This document shows positions 1 through 8,168 of a stretch of 64,000 nucleotides of DNA, piece after piece. The DNA is taken from contig NZ_JAKREU010000002.1 in the NCBI RefSeq assembly GCF_022664435.1, positions 414,555 to 478,554 of the forward strand. Direction: 5' to 3'. The stretch is from Sphingomonas panni (GTDB lineage Bacteria; Pseudomonadota; Alphaproteobacteria; Sphingomonadales; Sphingomonadaceae). The notes below the pieces were generated by a model. That model saw only the letters and a program-made list of their open reading frames with translations, was not told the origin of the DNA and did no database searches. A program made the translations under genes and the position numbers. Each line of letters starts with the position of its first letter. Position 1 is the stretch's first letter.

Positions 1-907
1 TGATGTCCTGGATGACGCCTATCAACGCCACCGGCATTCCGTCGCGAAGGTCTACCTCGCCCAACGTTCGTACCCGGCGCGATTGGCCTTGAACGTCCGT
101 GAAGTTCAGTTCGAGATCCCACGCAATGCCGTCCCGGATGCATCGGTCCAGCGCCTCCTGCAGTTTTGCCCGATCTTCGTCCGGATAGAACAGCATGGCG
201 TTCGCCAGATGCTCTGCCGTACCGGGTTCGATCCCGTGAATGGCATAGGTTTCGTCCGACCAGCGAACGGCGCCACTCTCCAGATCAAGCCGCCACGAAC
301 CGATCCGCGCCATCCGTTCGGCGTGTTGCAACACCTTATGCGTTCGCGCCATCTCTTCCAGCGCGTCCTGCCGCTCGAACGCCAGCTGTAGATTCTGGCG
401 ACTGGTACGCCGCGCCTCCAGCAACGCATCGACGACGGTCGCCATGCCGGCCAATGCGGTCAGCGATTGTGCCGACGGCGCGCGCGGCCGGTCGTCGATG
501 ACGCAGAGCGTGCCGATGGGTAGCGGCGGACCACCCTTCGACGCAGCGGCGCGAAGGGGCACGCCGGCGTAGAACCGCACGAACGGCTCGCCGACGACCA
601 GCGGATTGGTGACAAACCGGGGATCCTGATGCGTGTCGCGGATTACCAACAGCTCGTTGGCCGCGATCGCATGCGTACAAAAGGAGATATCGCGCGGCGT
701 TTCGTTCGCCTGCAAACCGCACGTCGATAGGAACCATTGACGATTGATGTCGACCAGCGACACGTACGCGCTCTTGCATCGGAACAGCAACTGGGCGCCC
801 GCGACGATCGCGTCGATGGCCGCTTCGGAGGGCTGGTCCAGAATGTCCAAAGCACGCAGCGCCTCGATCCGCGCCGTCTCGTCCATCGTTTCGCTATTGT
901 CGAACAT
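1..907 (-). CDS. GAF-PAS sensor protein, 3' end beyond window
   Basis: The minus-strand frame is open from an ATG at 907 to the window edge (302 codons visible). Residues about 15-150 read as a GAF domain (IDAIVAGAQ start, FCTHAI, PLVVGEPFVRFYAGVPL, IGTLCVIDD), the arrangement common at the N-terminus of sphingomonad histidine kinases. A PAS_3-type fold follows, with GSWRLDLESG and WSDETYAIHG, and is cut off. The protein is probably a cytoplasmic sensor kinase or diguanylate cyclase; the output domain is outside the window, so which one is unknown. A second in-frame ATG at 886 is an equally possible start, and neither has a strong ribosome binding site. Confidence 0.85.
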   Translation of the reverse strand, partial: MFDNSETMDETARIEALRALDILDQPSEAAIDAIVAGAQLLFRCKSAYVSLVDINRQWFLSTCGLQANETPRDISFCTHAIAANELLVIRDTHQDPRFVTNPLVVGEPFVRFYAGVPLRAAASKGGPPLPIGTLCVIDDRPRAPSAQSLTALAGMATVVDALLEARRTSRQNLQLAFERQDALEEMARTHKVLQHAERMARIGSWRLDLESGAVRWSDETYAIHGIEPGTAEHLANAMLFYPDEDRAKLQEALDRCIRDGIAWDLELNFTDVQGQSRRVRTLGEVDLRDGMPVALIGVIQDI

Positions 908-1040
908 GCGCGACCGTACCGTTGCCGATATTGGCGTATCGTTAACGGTACTACACTGAAATGGCGAGAAAAACGCTGCCGCGCCCTGTCCTTCTCAACC
1001 CGCTGCCCGAATGCTCCAGCGCCGCTCGGCGTATAAAATC

Positions 1041-1196
1041 CTATCGCTTTGACTTCGGCCAGGCGTCGAACATCGGACGTTGGATCGGACAGTGCTTGCC
1101 GCGCATGTCGTGCGCCTTCGCCTTCCGTCGTTCCTCCGTTTGTCGCTTCAACGCCTCGGTAACAAACCGGCGACTTGCATCTGCATCGTCGGTCAT
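1041..1196 (-). CDS. small basic hypothetical protein, 51 aa
   Basis: This 51-residue frame begins MTDDADASRRFV and ends in a Lys/Arg-rich tail, PKSKR. Its ATG overlaps the stop of the preceding gene as ATGA (1193-1196), making it the third member of a three-gene chain with 1486-1689 and 1193-1486. The centre (EALKRQTEERRKAKAHD) is highly charged and probably helical. I do not recognise a family. The overlap and shared direction are the main evidence that it is translated; its function is unknown. Confidence 0.55.
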   Translation of the reverse strand: MTDDADASRRFVTEALKRQTEERRKAKAHDMRGKHCPIQRPMFDAWPKSKR

Positions 1197-1486
1197 TCGA
1201 CGATAAGCTCGGCCGGGATCGACGCCTTCAGGTCGCCCGCACTCACACACCACGCCCGGGCCAGCGCGTCGATCTCCGCCAGTGATACACGATCCCGATG
1301 GCATAGCGTCAGCAACCGCTGCTGCGGAATGCCGGTTGTCCGCGACAATCGATCGACCGGCGTCGCCTTCTGCGTCAGCCAAGCCTGAAACCACCACGTC
1401 CCCGTCGCGATGCTCCGCGCCACCGGATGGCTATCGGACCAGCTGTCCAGATACACCGGCAGCGGCCGCTCTCCCTTCCGTCGCAT
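1193..1486 (-). CDS. small helix-turn-helix-like protein, 97 aa
   Basis: The protein is 97 residues long. Its second half (VDRLSRTTGIPQQRLL through SLAEIDALARAW) has the helix-turn-helix rhythm of an XRE-type DNA-binding domain: a short helix, a G-x-P turn, a recognition-like helix, then a helix ending in a SAGDL motif. The start overlaps the stop of the upstream gene by one base (TAATG at 1484-1488), and the stop overlaps the next start, so the three genes are probably translationally coupled. It may be a small regulator of its own operon. The target is unknown. Confidence 0.65.
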   Translation of the reverse strand: MRRKGERPLPVYLDSWSDSHPVARSIATGTWWFQAWLTQKATPVDRLSRTTGIPQQRLLTLCHRDRVSLAEIDALARAWCVSAGDLKASIPAELIVE

Positions 1487-1689
1487 TACAACAGCGCGTC
1501 CAGCGCCAGCTGTTCGCCGGGCGATGCCAGGACGGACCGGACCTGGCGCGCTGCGTCTACCGATTGCCGGTACTGCACCGTCCCGTGCCGTTCGGCGTCG
1601 TCAAAGCCCAGGCGGGCCCAGTCGTCCGATGGATAGCAGGCGTCGTACACCGCGCGCGCGGCGGCGCGCATTTGGGGATCGTGATGCAT
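1486..1689 (-). CDS. small hypothetical protein, 67 aa, first gene of micro-operon
   Basis: This is the first gene of the three-gene minus-strand chain. It starts at ATG 1689, preceded by a good GGGAG ribosome binding site about 8 bases upstream. The 67-residue product (MHHDPQMRAAARAVYDAC...) is acidic and helical with no recognised family. Position and spacing suggest it works with the helix-turn-helix-like protein immediately downstream. Paired small genes of this kind can be toxin-antitoxin or phage-remnant modules, but nothing in the sequence proves that. Confidence 0.6.
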   Translation of the reverse strand: MHHDPQMRAAARAVYDACYPSDDWARLGFDDAERHGTVQYRQSVDAARQVRSVLASPGEQLALDALL

Positions 1690-1965
1690 CCCTTCGCTCC
1701 CTTTGATCTCGAATCGCCGTCCATGCGGCCGGCACTAAAAATAGAACAATACAGGAACATACCGCAAGGGTTTGCGACGGACAGCCGCGCCACGCACACA
1801 TTACGAAGCGTGAAGTTCCCCACATTCGCCGGATCGCCCGCCTCCGTCCGATACAGTACGCACTTCCAAATAACCGACGCCCGGGACGTGGGCGTTAAGA
1901 TTTCGTTGTCGAATTGCGCCCACTTGCCCTGCTCGATTTATACGATTTGGCAGGAACAACCGCTC

Positions 1966-3312
1966 ATGGTCCGCTGGTTCAAGGCAGATGCCCCGATCCG
2001 GGTAAAGTTCGTCGCCCTAACGCTGCTGGCCGGTGCGCTGGCCTCGATACCGCTCGTGGCCGCGCTGCTATGGGGCGGCGCTCCGAACGGCGCTGTGATG
2101 ATGGTGTCGGCAGCACTTGCCGCGCAAGTTTCGATCTGTGCACTCCTTCTGATCGCGCGCAAGCTCATCTGCGATCCCTACGTTACCACCGTTGTCCGGA
2201 TGGAGGCGCTGGCGGCCGGCGAGTTCACTGAGCAAATCCCTTTTTCCAACTATCGCGACTGTGTTGGTCGCATGTCGCGCGCGATGGTGACGTTCCGCGA
2301 CAATGGCGTGCGGCTCGCGTCCGCCTCCGACGCGCAGCAGCTCGTCGTCACGTCGCTGGGCGAAGGGCTCGACCGGTTGGCCGGCAACGACCTCAGCCAC
2401 CGCATCGACACCGATTTCCCCGGAGAGACCGATCGCCTTCGCCAGGACTATAACCGCGCGATGGCGGCGGTGGCCGAAGCACTGAACGCGGTCGCCGCGG
2501 TCAGCGAAAATATCCATGCGGGCGCGTTCGACATCAGCCGTGCGTCCGACGACCTGTCGCAACGCACAGAGCAACAGGCCGCCAGCCTCGAAGAAACCGC
2601 CGCCGCCATGGATCAAATCACCGGCATGGTCCGCCAGTCGGCGACCGGCGCGGCACAGGCGAAGACGATCGTCGCACTGGCCCGCGACGAAGCGGAGCAG
2701 TCCGGCACCGTCGTCAGCCGCGCGATCGACGCAATGGACGCCATCGAACGCGCGTCGAACGAAATCGGTGAGATCATCAGCGTGATTGACGGTATCGCGT
2801 TTCAGACCAACCTGCTCGCACTGAACGCCGGCGTGGAGGCCGCGCGCGCGGGCGACGCGGGCAAGGGCTTTGCCGTCGTCGCCAGCGAGGTCCGCGCCCT
2901 CGCCCAGCGATCGGCCGACGCCGCCCGCGACGTGAAGATGCGCATTACCGCGTCGGGGGAGCAGGTCAGCACCGGCGTCGCGCTGGTCAACGAAACCGGC
3001 GACGCACTCACGCGGATCGTCGGCCGCATCGGCGAAGTCAGCACGCTGGTCCACGGCATCGCCGAAACATCGGGGCAACAGGCCAGCGGCTTGCAGCAGG
3101 TCAACGCCGCCGTGTCGGAAATGGACGGCGTGACCCAACGCAACGCGGCGATGGTCGAACAGGTCACCGCCGCCGCGCGGACGCTGGCTGGCCACGCCGA
3201 TCAGCTTGCGGCGCAGGTCGGGCGCTTCAACCTCCCTCGCGATCCGGTCCACGCCGCCGGTGCCGCTAACGCCCCGATCTATGTCGATTTTCAGCGTGGT
3301 CGGGTTGCCTGA
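1966..3312 (+). CDS. methyl-accepting chemotaxis protein with minimal periplasmic loop
   Basis: This is a chemoreceptor or MCP-like signal transducer of 448 residues. Two membrane helices lie at about residues 13-37 and 43-65 with almost no periplasmic loop, so no external ligand domain is present. A HAMP-like linker follows (TTVVRMEALAAGEF), then a long coiled-coil signalling domain with the conserved hairpin tip GIAFQTNLLALNAGVEAAR and GFAVVASEVRALAQRSA. The frame is open upstream as far as 1282, but ATG 1966 gives the expected membrane start and has AGGA 11 bases upstream. It probably couples to CheW/CheA, none of which is in the window, and senses an intracellular or membrane cue. Confidence 0.88.
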   Translation: MVRWFKADAPIRVKFVALTLLAGALASIPLVAALLWGGAPNGAVMMVSAALAAQVSICALLLIARKLICDPYVTTVVRMEALAAGEFTEQIPFSNYRDCVGRMSRAMVTFRDNGVRLASASDAQQLVVTSLGEGLDRLAGNDLSHRIDTDFPGETDRLRQDYNRAMAAVAEALNAVAAVSENIHAGAFDISRASDDLSQRTEQQAASLEETAAAMDQITGMVRQSATGAAQAKTIVALARDEAEQSGTVVSRAIDAMDAIERASNEIGEIISVIDGIAFQTNLLALNAGVEAARAGDAGKGFAVVASEVRALAQRSADAARDVKMRITASGEQVSTGVALVNETGDALTRIVGRIGEVSTLVHGIAETSGQQASGLQQVNAAVSEMDGVTQRNAAMVEQVTAAARTLAGHADQLAAQVGRFNLPRDPVHAAGAANAPIYVDFQRGRVA

Positions 3313-3371
3313 TCGGCCATCGCGCTCGACCCGACTGGTTGGCGGGCGCCGCCTCGCCTATCTTCTTCGGC

Positions 3372-3995
3372 ATGTGCAATCGAGCGCGCTTTGACGGCGA
3401 ACCCACCACCCTGTTCGGATCGGCGAAGAAGCTGTTTTCCGAACGCCCGCGCGACAACCGGTTCAACCCGAAGGAGCTGCGGCCGAAGGGGCGCGCCTAT
3501 GTCATCCGCGAACAGGATGGCGAGCGCGCGTGGGACGTGATGGCGTGGGACGTGCTCGGCGGTCAGGCGGCGTGGCCGATGACCAATGTCCGCAACCTGA
3601 AGCTGCCCCAGTGGCGCAAGCTGGCGGCGGACCCGGCGAACCGCTGCCTGATCCCGCTGACCGAGTTTTGCGAATGGACGCCGGACAAGCACGACCTGGG
3701 CGACGGCAAGCCGCCGCTGAAGGGCGAGATGTGGTTCGGCGTGACCGATCAGCCGACCTTTGCCGTCGCCGGCTTCTGGCAGGCGACGGCCGAGGGCAAC
3801 GGCTTCACCATGGTCACCTGCGATCCGAACGCGCTGGTCGCGCCGATCCATCCGAAGGCGATGATTACCATCCTGCGACCGGAGGATTGCGACACTTGGT
3901 TGCGGGCGTCGTACGACGAAATCGTCCAGCTGCAGCGGCCCTATTCGGCTGATCGCATGACGGTCAAAGGGCCTGTCTTCCCGACCCGCGGCTGA
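3372..3995 (+). CDS. SRAP-domain abasic-site processing protein (YedK/HMCES family)
   Basis: SRAP proteins crosslink through Cys2 to abasic sites in single-stranded DNA and shield them during replication. The start must be the ATG at 3372, because this puts Cys at position 2 (MCNRARF); an earlier in-frame ATG at 3339 would bury it. Other family landmarks are visible: TNVR around residue 72, CEW with Glu101, and PIHPKAM with His160. The 207-residue length fits the family. A truncated second copy of its 3' half lies downstream at 4406-4729. Confidence 0.92.
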   Translation: MCNRARFDGEPTTLFGSAKKLFSERPRDNRFNPKELRPKGRAYVIREQDGERAWDVMAWDVLGGQAAWPMTNVRNLKLPQWRKLAADPANRCLIPLTEFCEWTPDKHDLGDGKPPLKGEMWFGVTDQPTFAVAGFWQATAEGNGFTMVTCDPNALVAPIHPKAMITILRPEDCDTWLRASYDEIVQLQRPYSADRMTVKGPVFPTRG

Positions 3996-4015
3996 CGCTC
4001 GGCCGGCCCGATCGT

Positions 4016-4249
4016 TCAGTTCGATCGTCCTTTGCCGTGCTGCAATTCGCTCATGATGCCCATCAGCGACGTCCGGCCTAGTTCCAATGCCACCGCCCGG
4101 CCGAACTGCCGTTCCCACGCCACGAGCGCCGCCCGGACAAGGCCGATGCCGGCGTCCTCGTGCAACAACTCCCTCGCGACATCCGCCAAGGTGATACTCC
4201 GGCTAGCAATCAGCGCATCTCGTTCGAACTCTTCCTGCTCGCCGGTCAC
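4016..4249 (-). CDS. small hypothetical protein, 77 aa
   Basis: A 77-residue, helical, mostly acidic protein (MTGEQEEFERDALIASRS...), convergent with the SRAP gene and ending 20 bases from it. There are no membrane segments or metal-binding cysteines. I do not recognise the family. Codon use looks normal for the window and the frame is intact. Upstream is an A+T-richer gap before the SRAP fragment. Confidence 0.6.
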   Translation of the reverse strand: MTGEQEEFERDALIASRSITLADVARELLHEDAGIGLVRAALVAWERQFGRAVALELGRTSLMGIMSELQHGKGRSN

Positions 4250-4369
4250 TTGTGCCCCAAAAACTAATCTGAATTAGCAATATAACCATCATCCTAGGCG
4301 GGCGTTCTGTGCCGTTTTGTACTGTCCTACAAATAAGTGAGCCGATTCCGTGTCGTGTTGCCACCTAGA

Positions 4370-4385
4370 ACCCGTTCTCACGGGT
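4370..4385. repeat. short perfect inverted repeat
   Basis: ACCCGT, four bases, ACGGGT forms a perfect 6-bp hairpin in the gap between the 77-residue gene and the SRAP fragment. No T-run follows on either strand, so it is not a typical terminator. It lies just before the point where similarity to the SRAP gene begins and may mark the old rearrangement or the element boundary, but this is speculation. Confidence 0.35.
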
Positions 4386-4405
4386 GAAGATGCGCGCGCG
4401 AAGGC

Positions 4406-4729
4406 TGGGACAAGCACGACCTTGGCGACGGCAAGGCGCCGCTGAAGAGGAGTATGTGGTTCAGCGTGACCGATCCGCCGACCTTTGAAGTTGCCGGCTT
4501 CTGGCAGTCGACGGCCGAGGGCAACGGCTTCACCATGGTCACCTGCGATCCGAACAAGCGGGTCGCGCCGATCCATCCGATGGCGATGATTACCATCTTG
4601 CGGCCCGAGGATTGCGACGCGTGGTTGCAGGGAAGTTATGACGATGTGATGGCGTTGCAGCAGCCCTATGATGCGTCGACAATGACCATGCGCGGCCCAG
4701 TGTTTCCGACGCGCAGACACTCGAACTAG
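4406..4729 (+). pseudogene. truncated SRAP gene copy (3' half only)
   Basis: Reading in one frame from about 4409, this stretch repeats the second half of the SRAP protein: DKHDLGDGKAPLK, WFSVTDPPTFEVAGFW, GNGFTMVTCDPN, PIHPMAMITILRPEDCDAW, then GPVFPTRR. Both proteins and DNA match the intact gene at 3372-3995 closely. The N-terminal half with catalytic Cys2 is missing, so it cannot act as a normal SRAP enzyme. It ends tail to tail with vsr, overlapping its stop by four bases. It is a partial duplication or the remains of a second SRAP gene brought in with the methyltransferase locus. Confidence 0.82.
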
Positions 4730-5169
4730 CGATCGCTGCTGGGCTGGTCCGCCGCCTTCGCCAGCGCCTCGGTGAGTTGGACCCGCAAGTCGTCGATCGA
4801 CTTCGTCTCGCACTCCCAGACAGTTACCACCATCCAACCGGCGGAAGAAAGATCGGCGACGTTGCGTTCGTCTCGTGCGACGTTCGCGTCGAATTTTGCT
4901 TGCCAGAAGTCGGCACGCGTCTTTGGCGTGCTCGCCTTCCTGCACCCCGGGTGACGATGCCAGAAGCACCCATGGACGAAGATCGCAGTCCGAAACTTCG
5001 GCAGGACGATATCCGGTCGTCCGGGGAGGTCCTTACGGTGCAACCGAAATCTATATCCCAGCTTATGCAGAAGCCTCCGGACGACCAGTTCCGGTTTCGT
5101 GTCCTTGCCCTTCACCCGCCGCATCAGTTCGGAGCGAGCGGGATCGACTAGGACTTCGCTTCCTTTCAT
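4726..5169 (-). CDS. vsr: very short patch repair endonuclease Vsr
   Basis: Vsr nicks the DNA 5' of a T in T:G mismatches that arise when 5-methylcytosine deaminates, starting very short patch repair. The 147-residue protein shows the family core: GKDTKPELVVRRLLHKLGYRFRLH, PGRPDIVLP with Asp53, and FVHGCFWHRHPGC with His66 and His71, aligning with the known catalytic Asp and His residues. Its ATG overlaps the stop of the upstream cytosine methyltransferase (ATGA at 5166-5169), the usual dcm-vsr pairing. It is the last gene of the leftward operon. Confidence 0.95.
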   Translation of the reverse strand: MKGSEVLVDPARSELMRRVKGKDTKPELVVRRLLHKLGYRFRLHRKDLPGRPDIVLPKFRTAIFVHGCFWHRHPGCRKASTPKTRADFWQAKFDANVARDERNVADLSSAGWMVVTVWECETKSIDDLRVQLTEALAKAADQPSSDR

Positions 5170-6260
5170 CCGTTTGAATGTGAGGCCAAATGATTGCGAA
5201 CTGATCTAGCGATCACACGGCCCAACGTAACAGGCACCGCATTTCCGATGAGCCGACCTACCGTCCGCATGGAAATTGGCTCATCGGGCGCTAGGAACTC
5301 GTAGTCGCGAGGGAACGATTGAAGCATAGCTCCTTCGCGCAACGAGATCGCTCGATCCTGCTCCGGATGACCGAACCGGCCGTTTCCGAAGCCGTAAAAC
5401 AGTGTCGTGATTGTGGGAGATGGCTCGTCCCATTTCATACGACCATAAACCGAGCGATAGGTCTTTCCGCTCTCCGATTGATGGCATTTCGCAATCAGCT
5501 CAGGCGCCCAGTCACTCCAGCTCCCGCCCGGTCGAGATGAGCGAATACGTTTCATATTTATGGGATCAAGCCTGCTCGCACGGTGCAGACGGTCGTTCGG
5601 ATCGACGGTCCCGGCGAGCAGCGGCGGCAGGTCGCCGATCTCTTCTTTCACTGTCCGCTTGGGCAGATCGGCAACGGGGGGGGCGAGTTCGATCGGTCCT
5701 AGCTTGGATGCCAGCAGAACCAATCGCTTTCGCATCTGAGGAAGGCCATAATCGGCTACTGCAACGATGGCACGATGATGATGATACCCTTTTCGGGCAA
5801 GTGCCTCCTCGAACTCCCCGATCAGCCGCCCCCCGTTGAAGTCGGCCAGTTTGGGCACGTTCTCCATCGAAACTACGTCTGGCTCACATTCGGCAATCAA
5901 CTCCGCGAACTTACCGACAAGTCCGTACTTCGCCTTCCCGCGGCCCTTCTGATTATAGGTGGAGAAGGGCTGGCAGGGTGCGCAACCGACCAAGACCCTA
6001 CGCCCCGTGTCAGGAAATAATCCGCGCAAATCTGTACCGGAAAGCTGGTCAACGTCTCGCTTTAAGAAACGCGAAGCGTTGTTGCGCTCGAAGGGATACT
6101 TACACGCTGGATCTAGATCGATCCCGGCCGCAATTGCGAACCCCTCGTTTCGAAACCCGTGTGCCAGACCGCCGGCGCCGCAAAAAAGGTCAACGACCGA
6201 CGCTACGGCAGGTCCGAACATCGCTGGCGGCTGGTAAAATGGAGATGGTTCGGAAGTCAT
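5166..6260 (-). CDS. dcm: DNA (cytosine-5) methyltransferase, Dcm family
   Basis: This enzyme transfers a methyl group from S-adenosylmethionine to C5 of cytosine in a specific DNA site. Over 364 residues the motifs appear in order: SAM-binding VDLFCGAGG (residues 23-31), catalytic GCAPCQPFS with Cys96, SMENVPKL with the ENV triad (133-135), MRKRLVLLAS, a variable target region, and GNAVPVTLG near the C-terminus. It lies 20 bases behind an unknown gene and overlaps vsr. No restriction endonuclease other than Vsr is adjacent, so it is either a solitary methylase or the modification part of an unusual system. The target site cannot be read from sequence. Confidence 0.95.
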   Translation of the reverse strand: MTSEPSPFYQPPAMFGPAVASVVDLFCGAGGLAHGFRNEGFAIAAGIDLDPACKYPFERNNASRFLKRDVDQLSGTDLRGLFPDTGRRVLVGCAPCQPFSTYNQKGRGKAKYGLVGKFAELIAECEPDVVSMENVPKLADFNGGRLIGEFEEALARKGYHHHRAIVAVADYGLPQMRKRLVLLASKLGPIELAPPVADLPKRTVKEEIGDLPPLLAGTVDPNDRLHRASRLDPINMKRIRSSRPGGSWSDWAPELIAKCHQSESGKTYRSVYGRMKWDEPSPTITTLFYGFGNGRFGHPEQDRAISLREGAMLQSFPRDYEFLAPDEPISMRTVGRLIGNAVPVTLGRVIARSVRNHLASHSNG

Positions 6261-6280
6261 CCCGCCTAATCGTTCGAACG

Positions 6281-6952
6281 TCAGCGCTTTGCAAGCCGGT
6301 GAACCCTCTCCAGCCCTGATCGAAGCAACCCATTTCGCTGCGCGGCTGGATCGGCAAGAAGGTCGGCCCGGATCCGTCGGAAATCATCGAGACCGTAGAG
6401 CGCCAGCACTAGGCATAACAGTAACTCTGTCGCATTGTCGGCGGCTAATGGCCAAGTAGGGTCCGTATCCACGACATCCATAGCAAACGGGTCAGGGACG
6501 CCCTTCTCTCCCATAGATTGGCATGGTTGAGAGTGATAATAGCCGTGCTTGGTCCCCTGTGTTTCAGGTGGCTCGAAACGGTAGCCCAAGAATTGGGGAA
6601 CTTTATCACAGGGTAGGAGCGGCCGCGGATGAGGCCAGGACATGCGCCAAGCTCCGTAGTAGAACTTGCACATTGGAATAGCGCCCTCCGGGCGGAAATC
6701 CCATTTGTACCAGAGCGCTGCGGCATCCCCACCTCGTTTAGGTGGAGCGAGCCAAATTACATGGCGAGGTTCGAAATGTGAGTGTGGGTCGGCATTGTGC
6801 AAATTAGCCATCACGACGTCACCGACATCGGTATAGCGATCCATAACGGGCCGTAGCTTGTTGTGAATGGTGCGGTGCCTCCGCGCTGCCACCAAGCCAC
6901 GGGTACGTAGGCTGCGTAAGACTACGGCAATTGCGTCCTGCTCCGATGCCAT
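6281..6952 (-). CDS. hypothetical protein in the methyltransferase operon, 223 aa
   Basis: I do not recognise this 223-residue protein. The N-terminus (QDAIAVVLRSLRTRGLVAARRHRTIHN) looks like a small winged-helix or helical segment. The middle is rich in aromatic residues, His and Pro (ADPHSHFEPRHVIWLAP, LWYKWDFRPEG, KFYYGAWRMSWPHPRP), and the C-terminus is helical. There are no membrane helices. It starts six bases after the response regulator stop and ends 20 bases before dcm, so it is surely cotranscribed with both. It could be a specificity factor or effector of the locus; that is a guess from position only. Confidence 0.8.
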   Translation of the reverse strand: MASEQDAIAVVLRSLRTRGLVAARRHRTIHNKLRPVMDRYTDVGDVVMANLHNADPHSHFEPRHVIWLAPPKRGGDAAALWYKWDFRPEGAIPMCKFYYGAWRMSWPHPRPLLPCDKVPQFLGYRFEPPETQGTKHGYYHSQPCQSMGEKGVPDPFAMDVVDTDPTWPLAADNATELLLCLVLALYGLDDFRRIRADLLADPAAQRNGLLRSGLERVHRLAKR

Positions 6953-6958
6953 GCCGAA

Positions 6959-8155
6959 TTAAGCCTCGGCGAACGCAAGACGTCGACGAGGCGCATACTC
7001 CACACCTTCGACGATTTTTACGTAACGGCGGTCGAAAAAGTTGTGGAAACCAGCCCGAAAATCCGTTGCATCTTCGCGAGGCACGAAACGCGACACGTCT
7101 TCGCAAAATACCATATCAGGCAAACTTTCGTAGTCGAACTCCTCTCGAAGAGTATCAACTAAATCCAAACCTTCAATGCAAGACCACCAGAACGTTGCCT
7201 TACCAATCCATTCTACCGATCGCCTAAACTCACCTTTCTCACGGATTTCTGGGCAAATCGCTCCAGCACCAAGATCTAGAAGAGCGTTCCAGTCTTCTAT
7301 CGTCGATGGTACGCCGTGCTCTTTATTCGCAACATACGGAAGGCGAACCAAAAGATGGGGTACGTCAATTAAAACGTCTTGCGGCCCAACAATCGTTCGA
7401 GATACCCATTTCGCTAATCGAGAAACGGCGGTTCGTGCAGCATTCGCAGGCTTGCCGTCAGCAAGCTTTTCAAGATCTTTCTTTTCCGTGAGATGTTGCA
7501 AAAATTCCGCCACGGTTGTCTGCGCTAGTTCGTCCGGTTTTTGGGTAGCAGGGCTGATAAAGGCGAACGCCGAATCGGCAAGTCGATCGATCGCAGCATT
7601 CGGCATTTGCAAGAAATCGACGATCGAAGTTCCCATTCCTCGCTTAGTCAATTCTTCCGCCAAAGCCCGGCGAGATTCCGTTATTTTCTCGATACAATCC
7701 CAATGCCACGGATGAAACTCTCCGCTTACAGCAGTGGACCAGAGGGCAGGACAACCAGCAAGCGATGAATCAATATTTACGTCCGCATAACTCTCCAAAT
7801 GACCTTTCATAGTCAAATCAAAACCTATGCCTGGATACTGATTCATTACAATGATGTATCCGCAATCAGAATACATTCTTGCAAGTCGCGCAACCTCCTC
7901 GCCTGTATGCCTTGCATCCTTATCGATCAATGTTAGATCGTAATCCACTATAAGGACATCCGCCTCGTCGACCTGGCTTGGCGCCCAGTCAGTCTCGCCC
8001 GTCTCACGGAACGAGTGACGACGGTTTAAGAGGGACTTCAACTGAGCTTTGTCATCGTTCAGTTGCGATACGTTCTCGGCGCCCACAACGTTTCCGATGG
8101 CCTCCACCCAATCTTGACGAGGCGCATACTCGTCATCGCAAACTACGATCTTCAC
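6959..8155 (-). CDS. response regulator with REC domain and unknown C-terminal region
   Basis: The first ~130 residues form a receiver domain: MKIVVCDDE with the acidic pair Asp7-Asp8, and VLIVDYD with the likely phosphoacceptor Asp71, then YIIVMNQYP. The remaining ~270 residues match no output domain I know; a DNA-binding helix-turn-helix is not obvious. I start it at GTG 8155, not at an upstream in-frame TTG (8179), because a strong AAGGGGAA site sits five bases before the GTG and this places the beta-1 strand at the N-terminus. It follows the GHKL protein by 11 bases and is probably its phosphorylation partner. Base composition looks A+T-richer than the flanks. Confidence 0.85.
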   Translation of the reverse strand: MKIVVCDDEYAPRQDWVEAIGNVVGAENVSQLNDDKAQLKSLLNRRHSFRETGETDWAPSQVDEADVLIVDYDLTLIDKDARHTGEEVARLARMYSDCGYIIVMNQYPGIGFDLTMKGHLESYADVNIDSSLAGCPALWSTAVSGEFHPWHWDCIEKITESRRALAEELTKRGMGTSIVDFLQMPNAAIDRLADSAFAFISPATQKPDELAQTTVAEFLQHLTEKKDLEKLADGKPANAARTAVSRLAKWVSRTIVGPQDVLIDVPHLLVRLPYVANKEHGVPSTIEDWNALLDLGAGAICPEIREKGEFRRSVEWIGKATFWWSCIEGLDLVDTLREEFDYESLPDMVFCEDVSRFVPREDATDFRAGFHNFFDRRYVKIVEGVEYAPRRRLAFAEA

Positions 8156-8160
8156 AGGAA

Positions 8161-8168
8161 TTCCCCTT
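8161..8168 (-). promoter_or_regulatory. ribosome binding site that fixes the response regulator start
   Basis: On the minus strand AAGGGGAA lies five bases before GTG 8155. It overlaps the stop codon of the upstream GHKL gene, so the two are probably translationally linked. This site argues against the longer TTG-initiated frame. Confidence 0.7.

Noticed and set aside
2068..3252. Minus-strand 394-codon frame opposite the chemoreceptor
   Set aside because: Shadow of the coiled-coil coding region; Gly/Arg/His-rich with no recognisable domain.
3996..4730. Left attachment site as a copy of the tRNA-Met 3' end
   Set aside because: No convincing match to the tRNA-Met T-arm and CCA region was found by eye here; the element's left end therefore remains open.
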